From positions 1,054,001 to 1,118,000 of the forward strand of contig NZ_CP047187.1 in assembly GCF_030408615.1 (NCBI RefSeq): a stretch of 64,000 nt of DNA, given 5' to 3'. The stretch comes from Corynebacterium bovis DSM 20582 = CIP 54.80. Its GTDB lineage: Bacteria > Actinomycetota > Actinomycetes > Mycobacteriales > Mycobacteriaceae. Position 1 is the first letter of the stretch. Every line of letters begins with the position of its first letter. The position numbers were made by a program, and so were the translations under genes. Below the pieces are notes generated by a model, which was not told the origin of the DNA, did no database searches, and saw only the letters and a list, made by a program, of their open reading frames with translations. Of this stretch, positions 6,911 through 15,094 are shown piece by piece.

Positions 6911-8506
6911 GTGAGCCAGAATTCCCGTCCCGTCGTCCTCATCGCCGACAAGCTCGCCCAGTCCACCGTCGACGCCCTCGGTGACTCCGTCGAGGTCCGC
7001 TGGGTCGACGGCCCGAACCGCCCCGAGCTCCTCGAGGCTGTCAAGGACGCCGACGCCCTCCTCGTCCGCTCCGCCACCACGGTGGACGCCGAGGTCCTCT
7101 CCGCGGCACCGAAGCTCCAGATCGTCGGCCGTGCCGGTGTCGGCCTCGACAACGTCGACATCGAGACCGCCACCGCGCGCGGCGTCATGGTCGCCAACGC
7201 CCCGACGTCGAACATCCACTCCGCCTGCGAGCACGCCATCGCCCTGCTCCTCGCGACCGCGCGCCAGATCCCGGCGGCGGACGCCACCCTCCGCGAGGGG
7301 GAGTGGAAGCGCTCCTCCTTCAAGGGGGTCGAGATCTTCGGCAAGACCGTCGGCATCGTCGGCCTGGGCCACATCGGGCAGCTCTTCGCCCAGCGTCTCG
7401 CCGCGTTCGAGACCGAGATCATCGCCTACGACCCGTACGTCTCCCCGGCGCGCGCCGCCCAGCTCGGCATCGAGCTCGTCGGCCTCGAGGAGCTCGTCTC
7501 CCGCGCGGACTTCGTCACCATCCACCTCCCGAAGACCAAGGAGACGGCGGGGATGTTCGACGCCGCGCTGCTCTCCAAGGCGAAGGAGGGCCAGATCATC
7601 ATCAACGCGGCCCGTGGCGGTCTCGTCGACGAGGCCGCCCTCGCCGCCGCGATCACGGACGGCCCGATCCGGGGTGCCGGGTTCGACGTCTACTCGACCG
7701 AGCCGTGCACGGACTCCCCGCTGTTCAGCCTCCCGCAGGTCGTCGTCACCCCGCACCTCGGGGCGTCGACCGTCGAGGCCCAGGACCGGGCCGGCACCGA
7801 CGTCGCGGCCTCCGTCCTCCGGGCCCTCGACGGTGACTTCGTCCCCGACGCGGTCAACGTCTCCGGCGGCAAGGTCTCCGAGGAGGTCGCGCTGTGGCTC
7901 GGCCTGGCGACGAAGCTCGGGCGGGTCGCCGGCGCGCTCCTCGACGGTGCCGCGACCTCGGTCGAGGTCGAGGCCCGTGGTGAGCTGTCGGCCGAGTCCG
8001 TCGACGCGCTCGGCCTCGCCGCGCTGCGCGGGCTGTTCTCCGGCGTCGTCGCCGAGCAGGTGACGTTCGTCAACGCCCCCCAGATCGCGGAGGAGCGCGG
8101 GGTGCACCTGTCGGTGTCCACCGCCGACGAGTCCGTCACCCACCGGTCGGTCCTCGAGGTCCGCGCCGTGACCGGGGACGGCACCGTCGTCTCCGTGATC
8201 GGGGCCCTCACCGGCCTCGACCGGGTGGAGAAGATCGTCCGCATCAACGGCCGCGGCCTCGACCTCCGCGCCGAGGGACGCAACCTGTTCCTCAGCTACG
8301 GCGACAAGCCCGGGGCGCTCGGCACCGTCGGGACGATCCTCGGCGGCGAGGGCATCAACATCAACGCCGCCGCGCTGTCCCAGAACACCGACGACTCCTC
8401 GGCGACGCTGGTGCTCCGCGTCGACAAGGAGATCCCGAAGGAGCTCGTGGAGCGCATCCGCACCGAGCTCGGCACGGACCGCGCCGTGCAGCTCGACCTC
8501 CACTGA
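6911..8506 (+). CDS. serA: D-3-phosphoglycerate dehydrogenase
   Basis: First enzyme of serine synthesis: it oxidises 3-phosphoglycerate to 3-phosphohydroxypyruvate with NAD. Its 531 residues match the long actinobacterial type: split catalytic domain, NAD Rossmann domain (VGIVGLGHIGQ about residues 151-161), catalytic His region (TPHLGAST about 279-286), an intervening ASB domain and a C-terminal ACT domain (FLSYGDKPGALGTVG onward) for serine feedback. The start is GTG at 6911 with AGGAGA 4 bases upstream. A hairpin follows the gene. Mycobacteria also have serA near leuB. Confidence 0.97.
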   Translation: MSQNSRPVVLIADKLAQSTVDALGDSVEVRWVDGPNRPELLEAVKDADALLVRSATTVDAEVLSAAPKLQIVGRAGVGLDNVDIETATARGVMVANAPTSNIHSACEHAIALLLATARQIPAADATLREGEWKRSSFKGVEIFGKTVGIVGLGHIGQLFAQRLAAFETEIIAYDPYVSPARAAQLGIELVGLEELVSRADFVTIHLPKTKETAGMFDAALLSKAKEGQIIINAARGGLVDEAALAAAITDGPIRGAGFDVYSTEPCTDSPLFSLPQVVVTPHLGASTVEAQDRAGTDVAASVLRALDGDFVPDAVNVSGGKVSEEVALWLGLATKLGRVAGALLDGAATSVEVEARGELSAESVDALGLAALRGLFSGVVAEQVTFVNAPQIAEERGVHLSVSTADESVTHRSVLEVRAVTGDGTVVSVIGALTGLDRVEKIVRINGRGLDLRAEGRNLFLSYGDKPGALGTVGTILGGEGININAAALSQNTDDSSATLVLRVDKEIPKELVERIRTELGTDRAVQLDLH

Positions 8507-8516
8507 GGTCCCTGCC

Positions 8517-8544
8517 GCGGGCCCACCCCCGGTGACGGGCCCGC
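8517..8544 (+). terminator. Hairpin after serA
   Basis: GCGGGCCC and GGGCCCGC form a perfect 8-bp stem with a 12-base loop, 10 bases after the serA stop. There is no T tract, as is common in such GC-rich genomes. Confidence 0.55.
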
Positions 8545-8649
8545 CTCCGACGGGGGCGGGGGCCGGGCCCTCCGGTGCCGGTGCCGGAGTGGCGGTGCTG
8601 CGGTGCCGGACGCGCCCGTCGGGCCGGGCCCCCGCCCGGCCGGGCCGGG

Positions 8650-9693
8650 TCAGCGGTGGTGCGCCCGCCGCCGCCACAGCAGGACCGCGGCGGCGAAGAT
8701 GAGCACGAACAGCCCGAGGACGATGAACCCCGCGTTGTCCATCGGCACCTCCCCGGCCCACGCCAGGGCGTCGACCCCGAGGTCGCCGGCCAGGGCCAGC
8801 AGCTCCAGGACGCCGACGATGACGGCGAAGAGCACCGACACCGACGTCATCGTGATGTTGTAGCGCAGCGTGTTCGCGGGGTCGGTCAACGCCCAGCGGT
8901 ACGCCCGGGACATGAAGACACCGTCGGCGGAGTCCATGAGGGACATGCCGGCGGTGAACGCCAGCGGCAGGAGCATCGTCACCCACCACGGGGTGCCGGA
9001 CGCGGCCCCGCCCGCGGCGAGGATGAGCAGCGACACCTCCGTGGCGGTGTCGAACCCCAGGCCGAACAGCAGCCCCACCGGGTACATGTGCCACGGCCGC
9101 GTCACGCGGCGGAGGGCGGGGCCCAGCAGGCGCGTGAGCGCCCCGGTCGGCCGGCCCGGCTCGTCCCCCGTCCCGCCCGCACCGCCGGCGGCGTCCGCGC
9201 CGGCCACCCCGTCCGGGCGGCGTCGGACCCGGAGCACCAGCGAGCGCAGCGTGACGAGGTTGATCACCGCGAGCACCAGCAGCATCACCCCCGAGAACGC
9301 CGCACCCCACACCCCCAGGGCCTGCCGCACCGGCGAGTCCTCCGTGAGCCCGGCCCACTCCACGGACACCGCGACGAGCGCCGCCGCGGCGACGACGACC
9401 GTCGAGTGACCGAGGGCGAAGAACATCCCCACCGTCTGCGGGGTGCGCCGGCTGTCCTGGAGTGCCCGCGTGGTGTTGTCGATCGCGGCGATGTGGTCCG
9501 GGTCGAAGGCGTGGCGCAGCCCCAGCGTGTACGCGGTGAGCAGCAGTCCCACGGTGACCGCGGCGCCGAGGCTGCCGGCCGCCCAGGCCGCCGCCGCGCC
9601 GGCGACGAGGAGCACGTGGAGGATGACGTTGACCGTGACGACGGTCGGGGAGAGTCCGCGGAGCGTGCCGCGGGAGTCAGGTGAGTCTGTCAT
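8650..9693 (-). CDS. Nickel/cobalt permease, NiCoT (NixA/HoxN) family
   Basis: High-affinity Ni(II)/Co(II) uptake permease of 347 residues with about eight membrane segments. The family signature RHAFDPDHIAAIDNTTR (HX4DH, about residues 61-77) is intact. The other conserved stretches LGFDTATEV and GMSLMDSADG are also present. A long charged cytoplasmic loop (about residues 160-195) separates the two halves. It is convergent with serA. A TATACT box lies 6 bases before the ATG with no ribosome-binding site, suggesting a leaderless transcript. No metal riboswitch or NikR/NmtR site was recognised. Confidence 0.93.
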   Translation of the reverse strand: MTDSPDSRGTLRGLSPTVVTVNVILHVLLVAGAAAAWAAGSLGAAVTVGLLLTAYTLGLRHAFDPDHIAAIDNTTRALQDSRRTPQTVGMFFALGHSTVVVAAAALVAVSVEWAGLTEDSPVRQALGVWGAAFSGVMLLVLAVINLVTLRSLVLRVRRRPDGVAGADAAGGAGGTGDEPGRPTGALTRLLGPALRRVTRPWHMYPVGLLFGLGFDTATEVSLLILAAGGAASGTPWWVTMLLPLAFTAGMSLMDSADGVFMSRAYRWALTDPANTLRYNITMTSVSVLFAVIVGVLELLALAGDLGVDALAWAGEVPMDNAGFIVLGLFVLIFAAAVLLWRRRAHHR

Positions 9694-9699
9694 GGGCGA

Positions 9700-9705
9700 A
9701 GTATA
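9700..9705 (-). promoter_or_regulatory. -10 box TATACT of the Ni/Co permease
   Basis: TATACT on the minus strand ends 6 bases before the start ATG (9693). The spacing predicts transcription starting at or next to the A of ATG. Confidence 0.55.
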
Positions 9706-9848
9706 AGACGCTCTCAGACTCCGGTTTGCGTCGTGCCCCGGGCGGGTACGCTGGTGAGGTTCTGCCCCGGGGTGCGGGCGGCGGGGGCGCGGCGCGGTCA
9801 GCACGGCTGCGGCGCGGTCAGCGCGGCTGCGCCCCCCGGGGCCCGGGG

Positions 9849-11267
9849 TCACTCCCCGAACAGGGCCGTGCCCCAGTCCTCCCCGTCGCGCAGGCCGGGC
9901 GGGCACGCGAAGAGCGCCGCGGACTCGTAGCGCACGTACTCGTTCATCTTGTCCTTCCGGGACAGCTCCAGCTGGATCGGGATGAACGTCTCGGAGGGCT
10001 TCGCGACGAACGCGATGAAGAACAACCCGCCGTTGATGTGCCCGACCGAGTCGGAGCCGTCGACGAAGTTGTACGCCCGCCGCAGGATCCGGGCCCCGCC
10101 GTGCTGGTCGGGGTGGGCGAGGTAGACGTGCGAGTCCGTCGGGACCGCGGGTTCGGTGCCGAGGGTGAGGTCGAACGGGACGTCCGCGAACTCGTCGTCG
10201 GTGCCGAGCGGTGCCCCCGAGCCCTTGTACCGGGCGAACGTGTGCTGCTGCTCGTCGAGGATCTGGCGGTCCCACAGTTCGAGGAGCATCCGGATGCGCC
10301 GGGCGCACAGGTACGTGCCACCCGTCATCCAGCCGTCGTCGGTCGCCCAGACGAAGCGCTCGATGTCCGCGCCGTCCTCGGACTTGAGGTTCCGGGTGCC
10401 GTCCTTGAACCCGAAGAGGTTGCGGGGGGTCGTCTGGTCCGTACTTGTCGACGACGCCCGGCCGTACCCCAGCTGCGACCAGCGGACCTGCACCACGCCG
10501 CTGCCGGCCCGCGCGAGGTTCCGCACCGCGTGCACGGCGACCTGCGGGTCGTCGGCGCACGCCTGGACGACGATGTCGCCGTAGGACAGGTCGTCGCGGA
10601 GCTGGTCGCCGGGGAACGTGGGGAACTTCGTGAGTTCCCGGGGGCGGCGGTCGGCCAGGCCGAAACGGTCGTCGAAGAGCGACGGGCCGAAGCCGACGGT
10701 GAGGGTGAGGTTCGCCGTGGGGAGGTCGGTGGCCTCACCGGTGTCCTGGGGGACCTTCGTCCGGTCGGTGGCGTGCTGGTTCGTGGCGTCGTCCCCCATG
10801 AGCGACCCGCCGTCGACGGTGGTCTCACCCCGGGTCATGCGCTCGGCCATCGACGTCCACCGGCGGAGCATGTCGCGGAGGGCGGCGCGGTCGCGCGAGG
10901 TGACGTCAAAGGCGACGATGTGCAGGTGCTCCTGCTGCGCCGTCGTCACCCCGGCCTGGTGGGCGCCCCGGAAGGGGACGGTGCCGTCGGGGTCGGGGGT
11001 CGTGGCACGCCCCGCCGCGGCGGCGACGACGTCCTCCGTGCGGCCGGTCGCGGCGAGGATCCCGCCCCCGACGGCGGCGGTGCCGAGGACGCCGACGCCC
11101 ATGCCGGCGAGGAAACGCCGACGGGGGACACCGGGTGCCCGGGTGGGGGCCGTGCCGGTGCCGGTGGCGGCGGTGGCGGTGGCCGGGGAGGCCGCGGTGG
11201 CGGCGGTGGTGCGGCCGTCCTCCGGCGGCCGCTGCTGTGAGGTGGTGGCGTCCATGTCGTCGGTCAT
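9849..11267 (-). CDS. efeB: Dyp-type peroxidase EfeB, Tat-exported
   Basis: Heme peroxidase component of the EfeUOB ferrous-iron uptake system, acting outside the membrane. It has 472 residues. The N-terminus is a long Ala/Thr-rich stretch followed by a Tat signal (PRRRFLAGMGVGVLG, about residues 47-61). The Dyp signature GFKDG and the distal region around SHVYLAHPDQHGG and RRAYNF are present. It is the third gene of efeUOB, separated from efeO by 183 bases containing tandem repeats. The first ATG is taken as the start (AAAGGGGT about 10 bases upstream); a second ATG 4 codons later is possible. Confidence 0.95.
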   Translation of the reverse strand: MTDDMDATTSQQRPPEDGRTTAATAASPATATAATGTGTAPTRAPGVPRRRFLAGMGVGVLGTAAVGGGILAATGRTEDVVAAAAGRATTPDPDGTVPFRGAHQAGVTTAQQEHLHIVAFDVTSRDRAALRDMLRRWTSMAERMTRGETTVDGGSLMGDDATNQHATDRTKVPQDTGEATDLPTANLTLTVGFGPSLFDDRFGLADRRPRELTKFPTFPGDQLRDDLSYGDIVVQACADDPQVAVHAVRNLARAGSGVVQVRWSQLGYGRASSTSTDQTTPRNLFGFKDGTRNLKSEDGADIERFVWATDDGWMTGGTYLCARRIRMLLELWDRQILDEQQHTFARYKGSGAPLGTDDEFADVPFDLTLGTEPAVPTDSHVYLAHPDQHGGARILRRAYNFVDGSDSVGHINGGLFFIAFVAKPSETFIPIQLELSRKDKMNEYVRYESAALFACPPGLRDGEDWGTALFGE

Positions 11268-11290
11268 GCGCCGTGACCCCTTTCGTCTCA

Positions 11291-11340
11291 GGTGTGTGCA
11301 GGTGTGTGCGGGTGTGTGCGGGTGTGTGCGGGTGTGTGCG
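11291..11340 (-). repeat. Five 10-bp tandem repeats (GGTGTGTGCG)
   Basis: Five head-to-tail copies of a 10-mer, the first with one change, in the gap between efeO and efeB just before the efeB leader. The copy number is likely to vary by slippage. Confidence 0.9.
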
Positions 11341-11376
11341 GGTGGGGCGGGCACCGGGTTCCCGGGGCACCCCGGT

Positions 11377-11427
11377 CCCCGGTCCCGGGTCCCGCGGGTG
11401 CGCCCCGGTCCCGGGTCCCGCGGGTGC
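11377..11427. repeat. 25-bp direct repeat, two copies
   Basis: A 25-base GC-rich sequence occurs twice (11377-11401 and 11403-11427) with one base between the copies, downstream of efeO. No coding or protein-binding role is evident. It can also fold and may act as a processing or attenuation structure. Confidence 0.8.
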
Positions 11428-11450
11428 CCCGGGTGCGGGCGCGCCGGGCT

Positions 11451-12605
11451 TTACTGGGCCACGACGTCCTGGACCTTCGTCACCCGCTCACTCAGTGCGT
11501 CGAGGGCCGTGCTGAGCTCCTTGCGCTGCGGCTCGGTGACCGTGTCGTAGCTGACGAAGCCGTCGCCCGAGCGGTAGCCGTCGAGCATCTTCTGCACGTC
11601 CGCGAAACGGCTGTTGATGTCCTTGAGCAGCTGCGGGTCGCGGGCGTCGAGAACCTCCTCGAGGCTGGCGATCGCGGCCTTCGAGCCGTCGATGTTCGCC
11701 TGGAAGTCCCACAGGTCGGTGTGGGAGAACGTGTCCTCCTCGCCGGTGATCTTGCTCGTGGCGATCTCGTCGAGGAGCCCCTGCGCGCCGGAGGCGATGA
11801 GGGCGGGGGAGACCGTGAAGTCGGACGCGGAGACGCCGTCGACGAGCTCCTTGACGTCCTTCTGCAGCTGGGCGGCGTCCGCCTTCGTGCGGTCGGTGAT
11901 CGCGCCGTCGACCCAGAGCTGCTTCTCGATCGTGTGGAAGCCGGTCCACGTCTGGCCGTCCTCGAGGTCGGCCTCGCGCGCGTCGATGCGGGGGTCGAGG
12001 TCGTCGGGGAAGGCCTCGGCGATCGGCTCGATGCGCTCGTAGGCGGTACGCGTCGGACCGTAGAGGGACTTCGCCTTCGCGACGTCGCCGGCGTCGATCG
12101 CCGCGACGAAGTCGCCGACCTGGGCGTCGAGCGTCGACGTCTGCGTGCGGACGTAGGTGAGGTAGTTCTTCACGGCGGCGGCCTTCGTGTCGTCGGAGTC
12201 GGCCGCGCTGACCCGGTCGCCGGTGACGGTGAAGTCGCTGCCGATGCCGTCGCCGATCATGCCGGGCTTGCACACGGTGCGGTACGTCGCGGCCTCGGGC
12301 AGCTCGACGACGAGCTTGCGGGTCGCGCCCGGGCCGATGTTCTCGACCTCGCCCATGACGCGTCCGCCCTGCGTGTAGACGTAGAACTCGGTGACCTTCG
12401 ACCCGGAGTTCGTGACCTCGAAGGTGTTGTTGCCCGTCGTGCCCGACGAGCCGCTGACCGTGCAGGCGTCGTCCGACGCCGCGACGGTGAAGGACCCGCT
12501 GCCGCCGGCGGGTTCCTTGTCGGCGCACGCGACGAGGGCGAGCGGGACGGCCGCGAGGACGGGCAGGGCGAGGAGGGCACGGGAACGGTGGACGGTGGAT
12601 GTCAT
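11451..12605 (-). CDS. efeO: Iron-uptake lipoprotein EfeO (cupredoxin + M75)
   Basis: Extracytoplasmic iron-binding component of EfeUOB, 384 residues. The signal peptide ends in a lipobox (LVAC, about residues 22-25). An N-terminal cupredoxin-like domain (about 35-135) precedes the helical M75 imelysin-like domain with its metal motif HTIEK (HxxE). The start is ATG 12605, preceded by GGAGA with 5-6 bases spacing, rather than an in-frame ATG 16 codons upstream that would put a Pro/His-rich stretch before the signal peptide. It lies 54 bases after efeU. Confidence 0.95.
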   Translation of the reverse strand: MTSTVHRSRALLALPVLAAVPLALVACADKEPAGGSGSFTVAASDDACTVSGSSGTTGNNTFEVTNSGSKVTEFYVYTQGGRVMGEVENIGPGATRKLVVELPEAATYRTVCKPGMIGDGIGSDFTVTGDRVSAADSDDTKAAAVKNYLTYVRTQTSTLDAQVGDFVAAIDAGDVAKAKSLYGPTRTAYERIEPIAEAFPDDLDPRIDAREADLEDGQTWTGFHTIEKQLWVDGAITDRTKADAAQLQKDVKELVDGVSASDFTVSPALIASGAQGLLDEIATSKITGEEDTFSHTDLWDFQANIDGSKAAIASLEEVLDARDPQLLKDINSRFADVQKMLDGYRSGDGFVSYDTVTEPQRKELSTALDALSERVTKVQDVVAQ

Positions 12606-12659
12606 GGGGGTCTCCGGTGTGTGAGTGGACGGGAAGGGGATGGGGTGGGTCACGGGCTG

Positions 12660-13520
12660 TCAGGCCTGCGCGGTCACGGTGCCGGCCGCGGCGGGCCGGT
12701 CGGGGGAGGGGGTCGACGACGACCCCGTCCGCGCCGGACGCAGGAACAGCGGCAACGCGACGACGAGGTAGGCGAGCCAGGCGATGAACGCGAGGACCGT
12801 CGGCTGCGGGATGATGTTGAACATCCCCTCGAGGATCGTCGCGTACCACGTGCCCGGCCGGATGACCGCGGAGAGGTCGAAGGCGTGGCTCTGCAGCCCG
12901 GGAAGGATGTTCGCCTCCTGCAGGTCCGTCACGCCGTAGCGGAGGATGCCGGCGGCGACGACGATGAGCAGGAGGCCGGTCACGCGGAAGAACAGTCCGA
13001 GGTTGACCCGGATCGCCCCGGCGTACATGAGCACGCCGATGATGACCGAGATGACCACACCCGTGGCGAGCCCCGCGAAGGGGACGCCGAAGGAGCTGGT
13101 GAACGAGTCGAAGACCAGCAGGGCGGTCTCGATGCCCTCGCGGGCGACGGCGATGAACGCGACGAGGGCGACGGCCAGCGGGCCGACGGCGACCGCGTCG
13201 CCGAGCCGGCCCTCGAGCTCCCGGGCGATCGACGCCCCGGTGCCCTTCATCCACAGCAGCATCCACGAGACGAGGGCGACGGTGACGAGTGACGCCACCC
13301 CGCCGATGATCTCCTGGCCGGTCGTGGTGAGCGTCTTCGTCCCGTAGTGGATGAGGAGGAACACCGCGACGGTGACGGCGAGGGCGGCGATGATGCCGGA
13401 CCACAGCCACGGCAGTGACCGGCGTTGCCGGGTCTTGGTGAGGTAGGCGGCGAGGATGATGACGACCATGGTCGCCTCCAAGCCCTCCCGCACGCCGATG
13501 AGGGCGTTCGCGTAGAACAC
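12660..13520 (-). CDS. efeU: Iron permease EfeU (FTR1 family)
   Basis: Membrane permease of the iron system, 286 residues, seven predicted membrane segments. Both FTR1 iron-binding REGLE motifs are present: VREGLEATMVV near the N-terminus and AREGIETALLV in the middle. The start is GTG 13520 (VFYANALIGVREGLE), chosen because family members begin about nine residues before the first REGLE. It is the first gene of efeUOB. A promoter with a DtxR-like box lies about 130 bases upstream. Confidence 0.93.
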   Translation of the reverse strand: MFYANALIGVREGLEATMVVIILAAYLTKTRQRRSLPWLWSGIIAALAVTVAVFLLIHYGTKTLTTTGQEIIGGVASLVTVALVSWMLLWMKGTGASIARELEGRLGDAVAVGPLAVALVAFIAVAREGIETALLVFDSFTSSFGVPFAGLATGVVISVIIGVLMYAGAIRVNLGLFFRVTGLLLIVVAAGILRYGVTDLQEANILPGLQSHAFDLSAVIRPGTWYATILEGMFNIIPQPTVLAFIAWLAYLVVALPLFLRPARTGSSSTPSPDRPAAAGTVTAQA

Positions 13521-13915
13521 GGGGTATCCGAACCTTCCGGGGTCGGTGAGGAGGGGCGGCACCCTGGTGTGTGCCGGGCCCGGCGTCTGCGGGGATGCCC
13601 GACGGATGCCGCCCCACGGGGCCTGGGAAGGTGGGGCTGGATCATCGTAGGCTTCCCTCACTAAGGACAGCAAGGATGGAGTCCGACGGGTGAGCGGGCC
13701 GGGGGTGTGGAGCCCGGTGCAGGGGGCGGCCCCGTCCCCCCCCCGGGGGCGGCGCGGGGTCGTGCCGCCGGAGCTGTGCCCCGCCGGCTGTCGCCGCGTC
13801 CTGCCGCCGGCCCCGTCCCGCCCCCGGCCGGCGGCGGGGCGGGGCCCGGAGGCCCTGCTAGACTCTGACACTGTTCTGGCACTGTCCAACAGAGTGAGAC
13901 GAAGGAGTCCATTCC
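13521..13915. promoter_or_regulatory. Divergent region efeUOB / leuB
   Basis: A 395-base stretch with no gene. It holds the leftward efe promoter and DtxR-like box (13644-13673), a GC-rich featureless part (about 13690-13850) and, on the right, a weak leuB -10 TAGACT (13859-13864). The short dyad CTGTT-N12-AACAG (about 13871-13892) and two CACTGT direct repeats follow, before the leuB ribosome-binding site GAAGGAG. Confidence 0.45.
13644..13673 (-). promoter_or_regulatory. efeUOB promoter with DtxR-like box
   Basis: On the minus strand, TTGCTG (13673-13668) and TACGAT (13649-13644) are 18 bases apart. The spacer region (13646-13665) reads TAGGCTTCCCTCACTAAG on the plus strand. It resembles the DtxR/IdeR iron box TTAGGNTAGNCTAACCTAA but needs a one-base gap and several mismatches. 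Iron repression of efeUOB by DtxR would make sense. Confidence 0.4.
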
Positions 13916-14968
13916 ATGAAACTCGCCGTGATTCCGGGGGACGGCATCGGGACCGAGGTCACCGCCGAGGCGCTCAAGGTGCTCGAGGCGGTCACCGCGA
14001 CCGGGGAGGGGGCCGGCGAGACGGTCTCGACGACGGAGTTCGACCTCGGCGCGCGGCGCTACCTGCGCACCGGGGAGCTGCTCACCGACGACGACCTCGC
14101 CTCCCTGCGGGAGCACGACGCGATCCTCCTCGGCGCCGTCGGCGACCCCCGCCAGGTGCCGGCCGGCGTGCTCGAACGGGGCCTCCTCCTGCCCCTGCGG
14201 TTCCGGCTCGACCACGCGGTGAACCTCCGTCCCGCCCGTCTCCTGCCGGGGTCGACCGGCCCGCTCCGGGAGGACGTCACCGCCGGCGGCGTGGACTTCG
14301 TCGTCGTCCGGGAGGGGACCGAGGGGCTCTACTGCGGCAACGGGGGGACCCTCCGCGAGGGGACCGTGCACGAGGTCGCCAGTGAGGTCAGCCAGAACAC
14401 GTGGTTCGGCGTCGAACGGGTCGTCCGCGACGCCTTCGCGCGCGCCGCCGCCCGGCGGGGCGTCCTCACCCTCGTACACAAGACGAACGTGCTGGTCAAC
14501 GCCGGTGGCCTGTGGCAGCGGGTCGTCGACGCCGTGGCCCCGGAGTTCCCGTCCGTCACCGTCGACTACCTCCACATCGACGCCGCGACGATCCACATGG
14601 TCACCGACCCGGGCCGGTTCGACGTCATCGTCACGGACAACCTCTTCGGTGACATCATCACCGACCTCGCCGGGGCCGTGACCGGGGGGATCGGTCTCGC
14701 GGCGTCGGGCAACATCGATCCGTCGGGGGCGAACCCGTCGATGTTCGAGCCCGTCCACGGGTCCGCCCCGGACATCGCCGGGACGGGGACGGCCGACCCG
14801 TGCGCCGCGATCCTGTCCGTCGCGCTGCTGCTGCGTCACCTCGGCCGCGGGGACGACGCCGCGCGGGTGGAGAAGGCCGTGCTCGCCGAGGCGGCCGGGA
14901 GGGGCGACGCGCCGGTCCGGACGGCGGAGGTCGGCGACCGGGTCGCGGCCGCGGTCAGCGCGGGCTGA
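13916..14968 (+). CDS. leuB: 3-isopropylmalate dehydrogenase
   Basis: Third step of leucine synthesis: oxidative decarboxylation of 3-isopropylmalate with NAD. It has 350 residues; the N-terminal [12 protein letters not shown] and the metal/NAD region [19 protein letters not shown] are typical, as is the C-terminal GSAPDIAG. The start is ATG with GAAGGAG 9 bases upstream. A CATTCCA heptamer (13910-13916) overlaps the start codon; the same heptamer forms the arms of the palindrome between ltbR and leuC, so LtbR may act here too. Confidence 0.97.
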   Translation: MKLAVIPGDGIGTEVTAEALKVLEAVTATGEGAGETVSTTEFDLGARRYLRTGELLTDDDLASLREHDAILLGAVGDPRQVPAGVLERGLLLPLRFRLDHAVNLRPARLLPGSTGPLREDVTAGGVDFVVVREGTEGLYCGNGGTLREGTVHEVASEVSQNTWFGVERVVRDAFARAAARRGVLTLVHKTNVLVNAGGLWQRVVDAVAPEFPSVTVDYLHIDAATIHMVTDPGRFDVIVTDNLFGDIITDLAGAVTGGIGLAASGNIDPSGANPSMFEPVHGSAPDIAGTGTADPCAAILSVALLLRHLGRGDDAARVEKAVLAEAAGRGDAPVRTAEVGDRVAAAVSAG

Positions 14969-15094
14969 GCCGCACCGGGCCGGGCCGGGTCACACCGGAC
15001 TGCGTGGCAGCGGGTCGAGCCGCACCGGGTCACACACCGGGCCGAGCCGCACCAGGCCGGGTCACACCGGCTCAGCGCGGACCGCGCGCCCGGC
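14969..15094. repeat. GAGCCGCACC direct repeats between convergent genes
   Basis: Three imperfect copies of a unit built from GAGCCGCACC and CCGGGTCACACCGG fill the gap between leuB and the convergent lipoprotein gene. GCTGAGCC at the left end can pair with GGCTCAGC at the right, which could serve bidirectional termination. Confidence 0.5.

Noticed and set aside
11291-11340. Regular short repeats as a possible CRISPR array
   Set aside because: Units are directly adjacent 10-mers with no spacers, and no cas genes are present.
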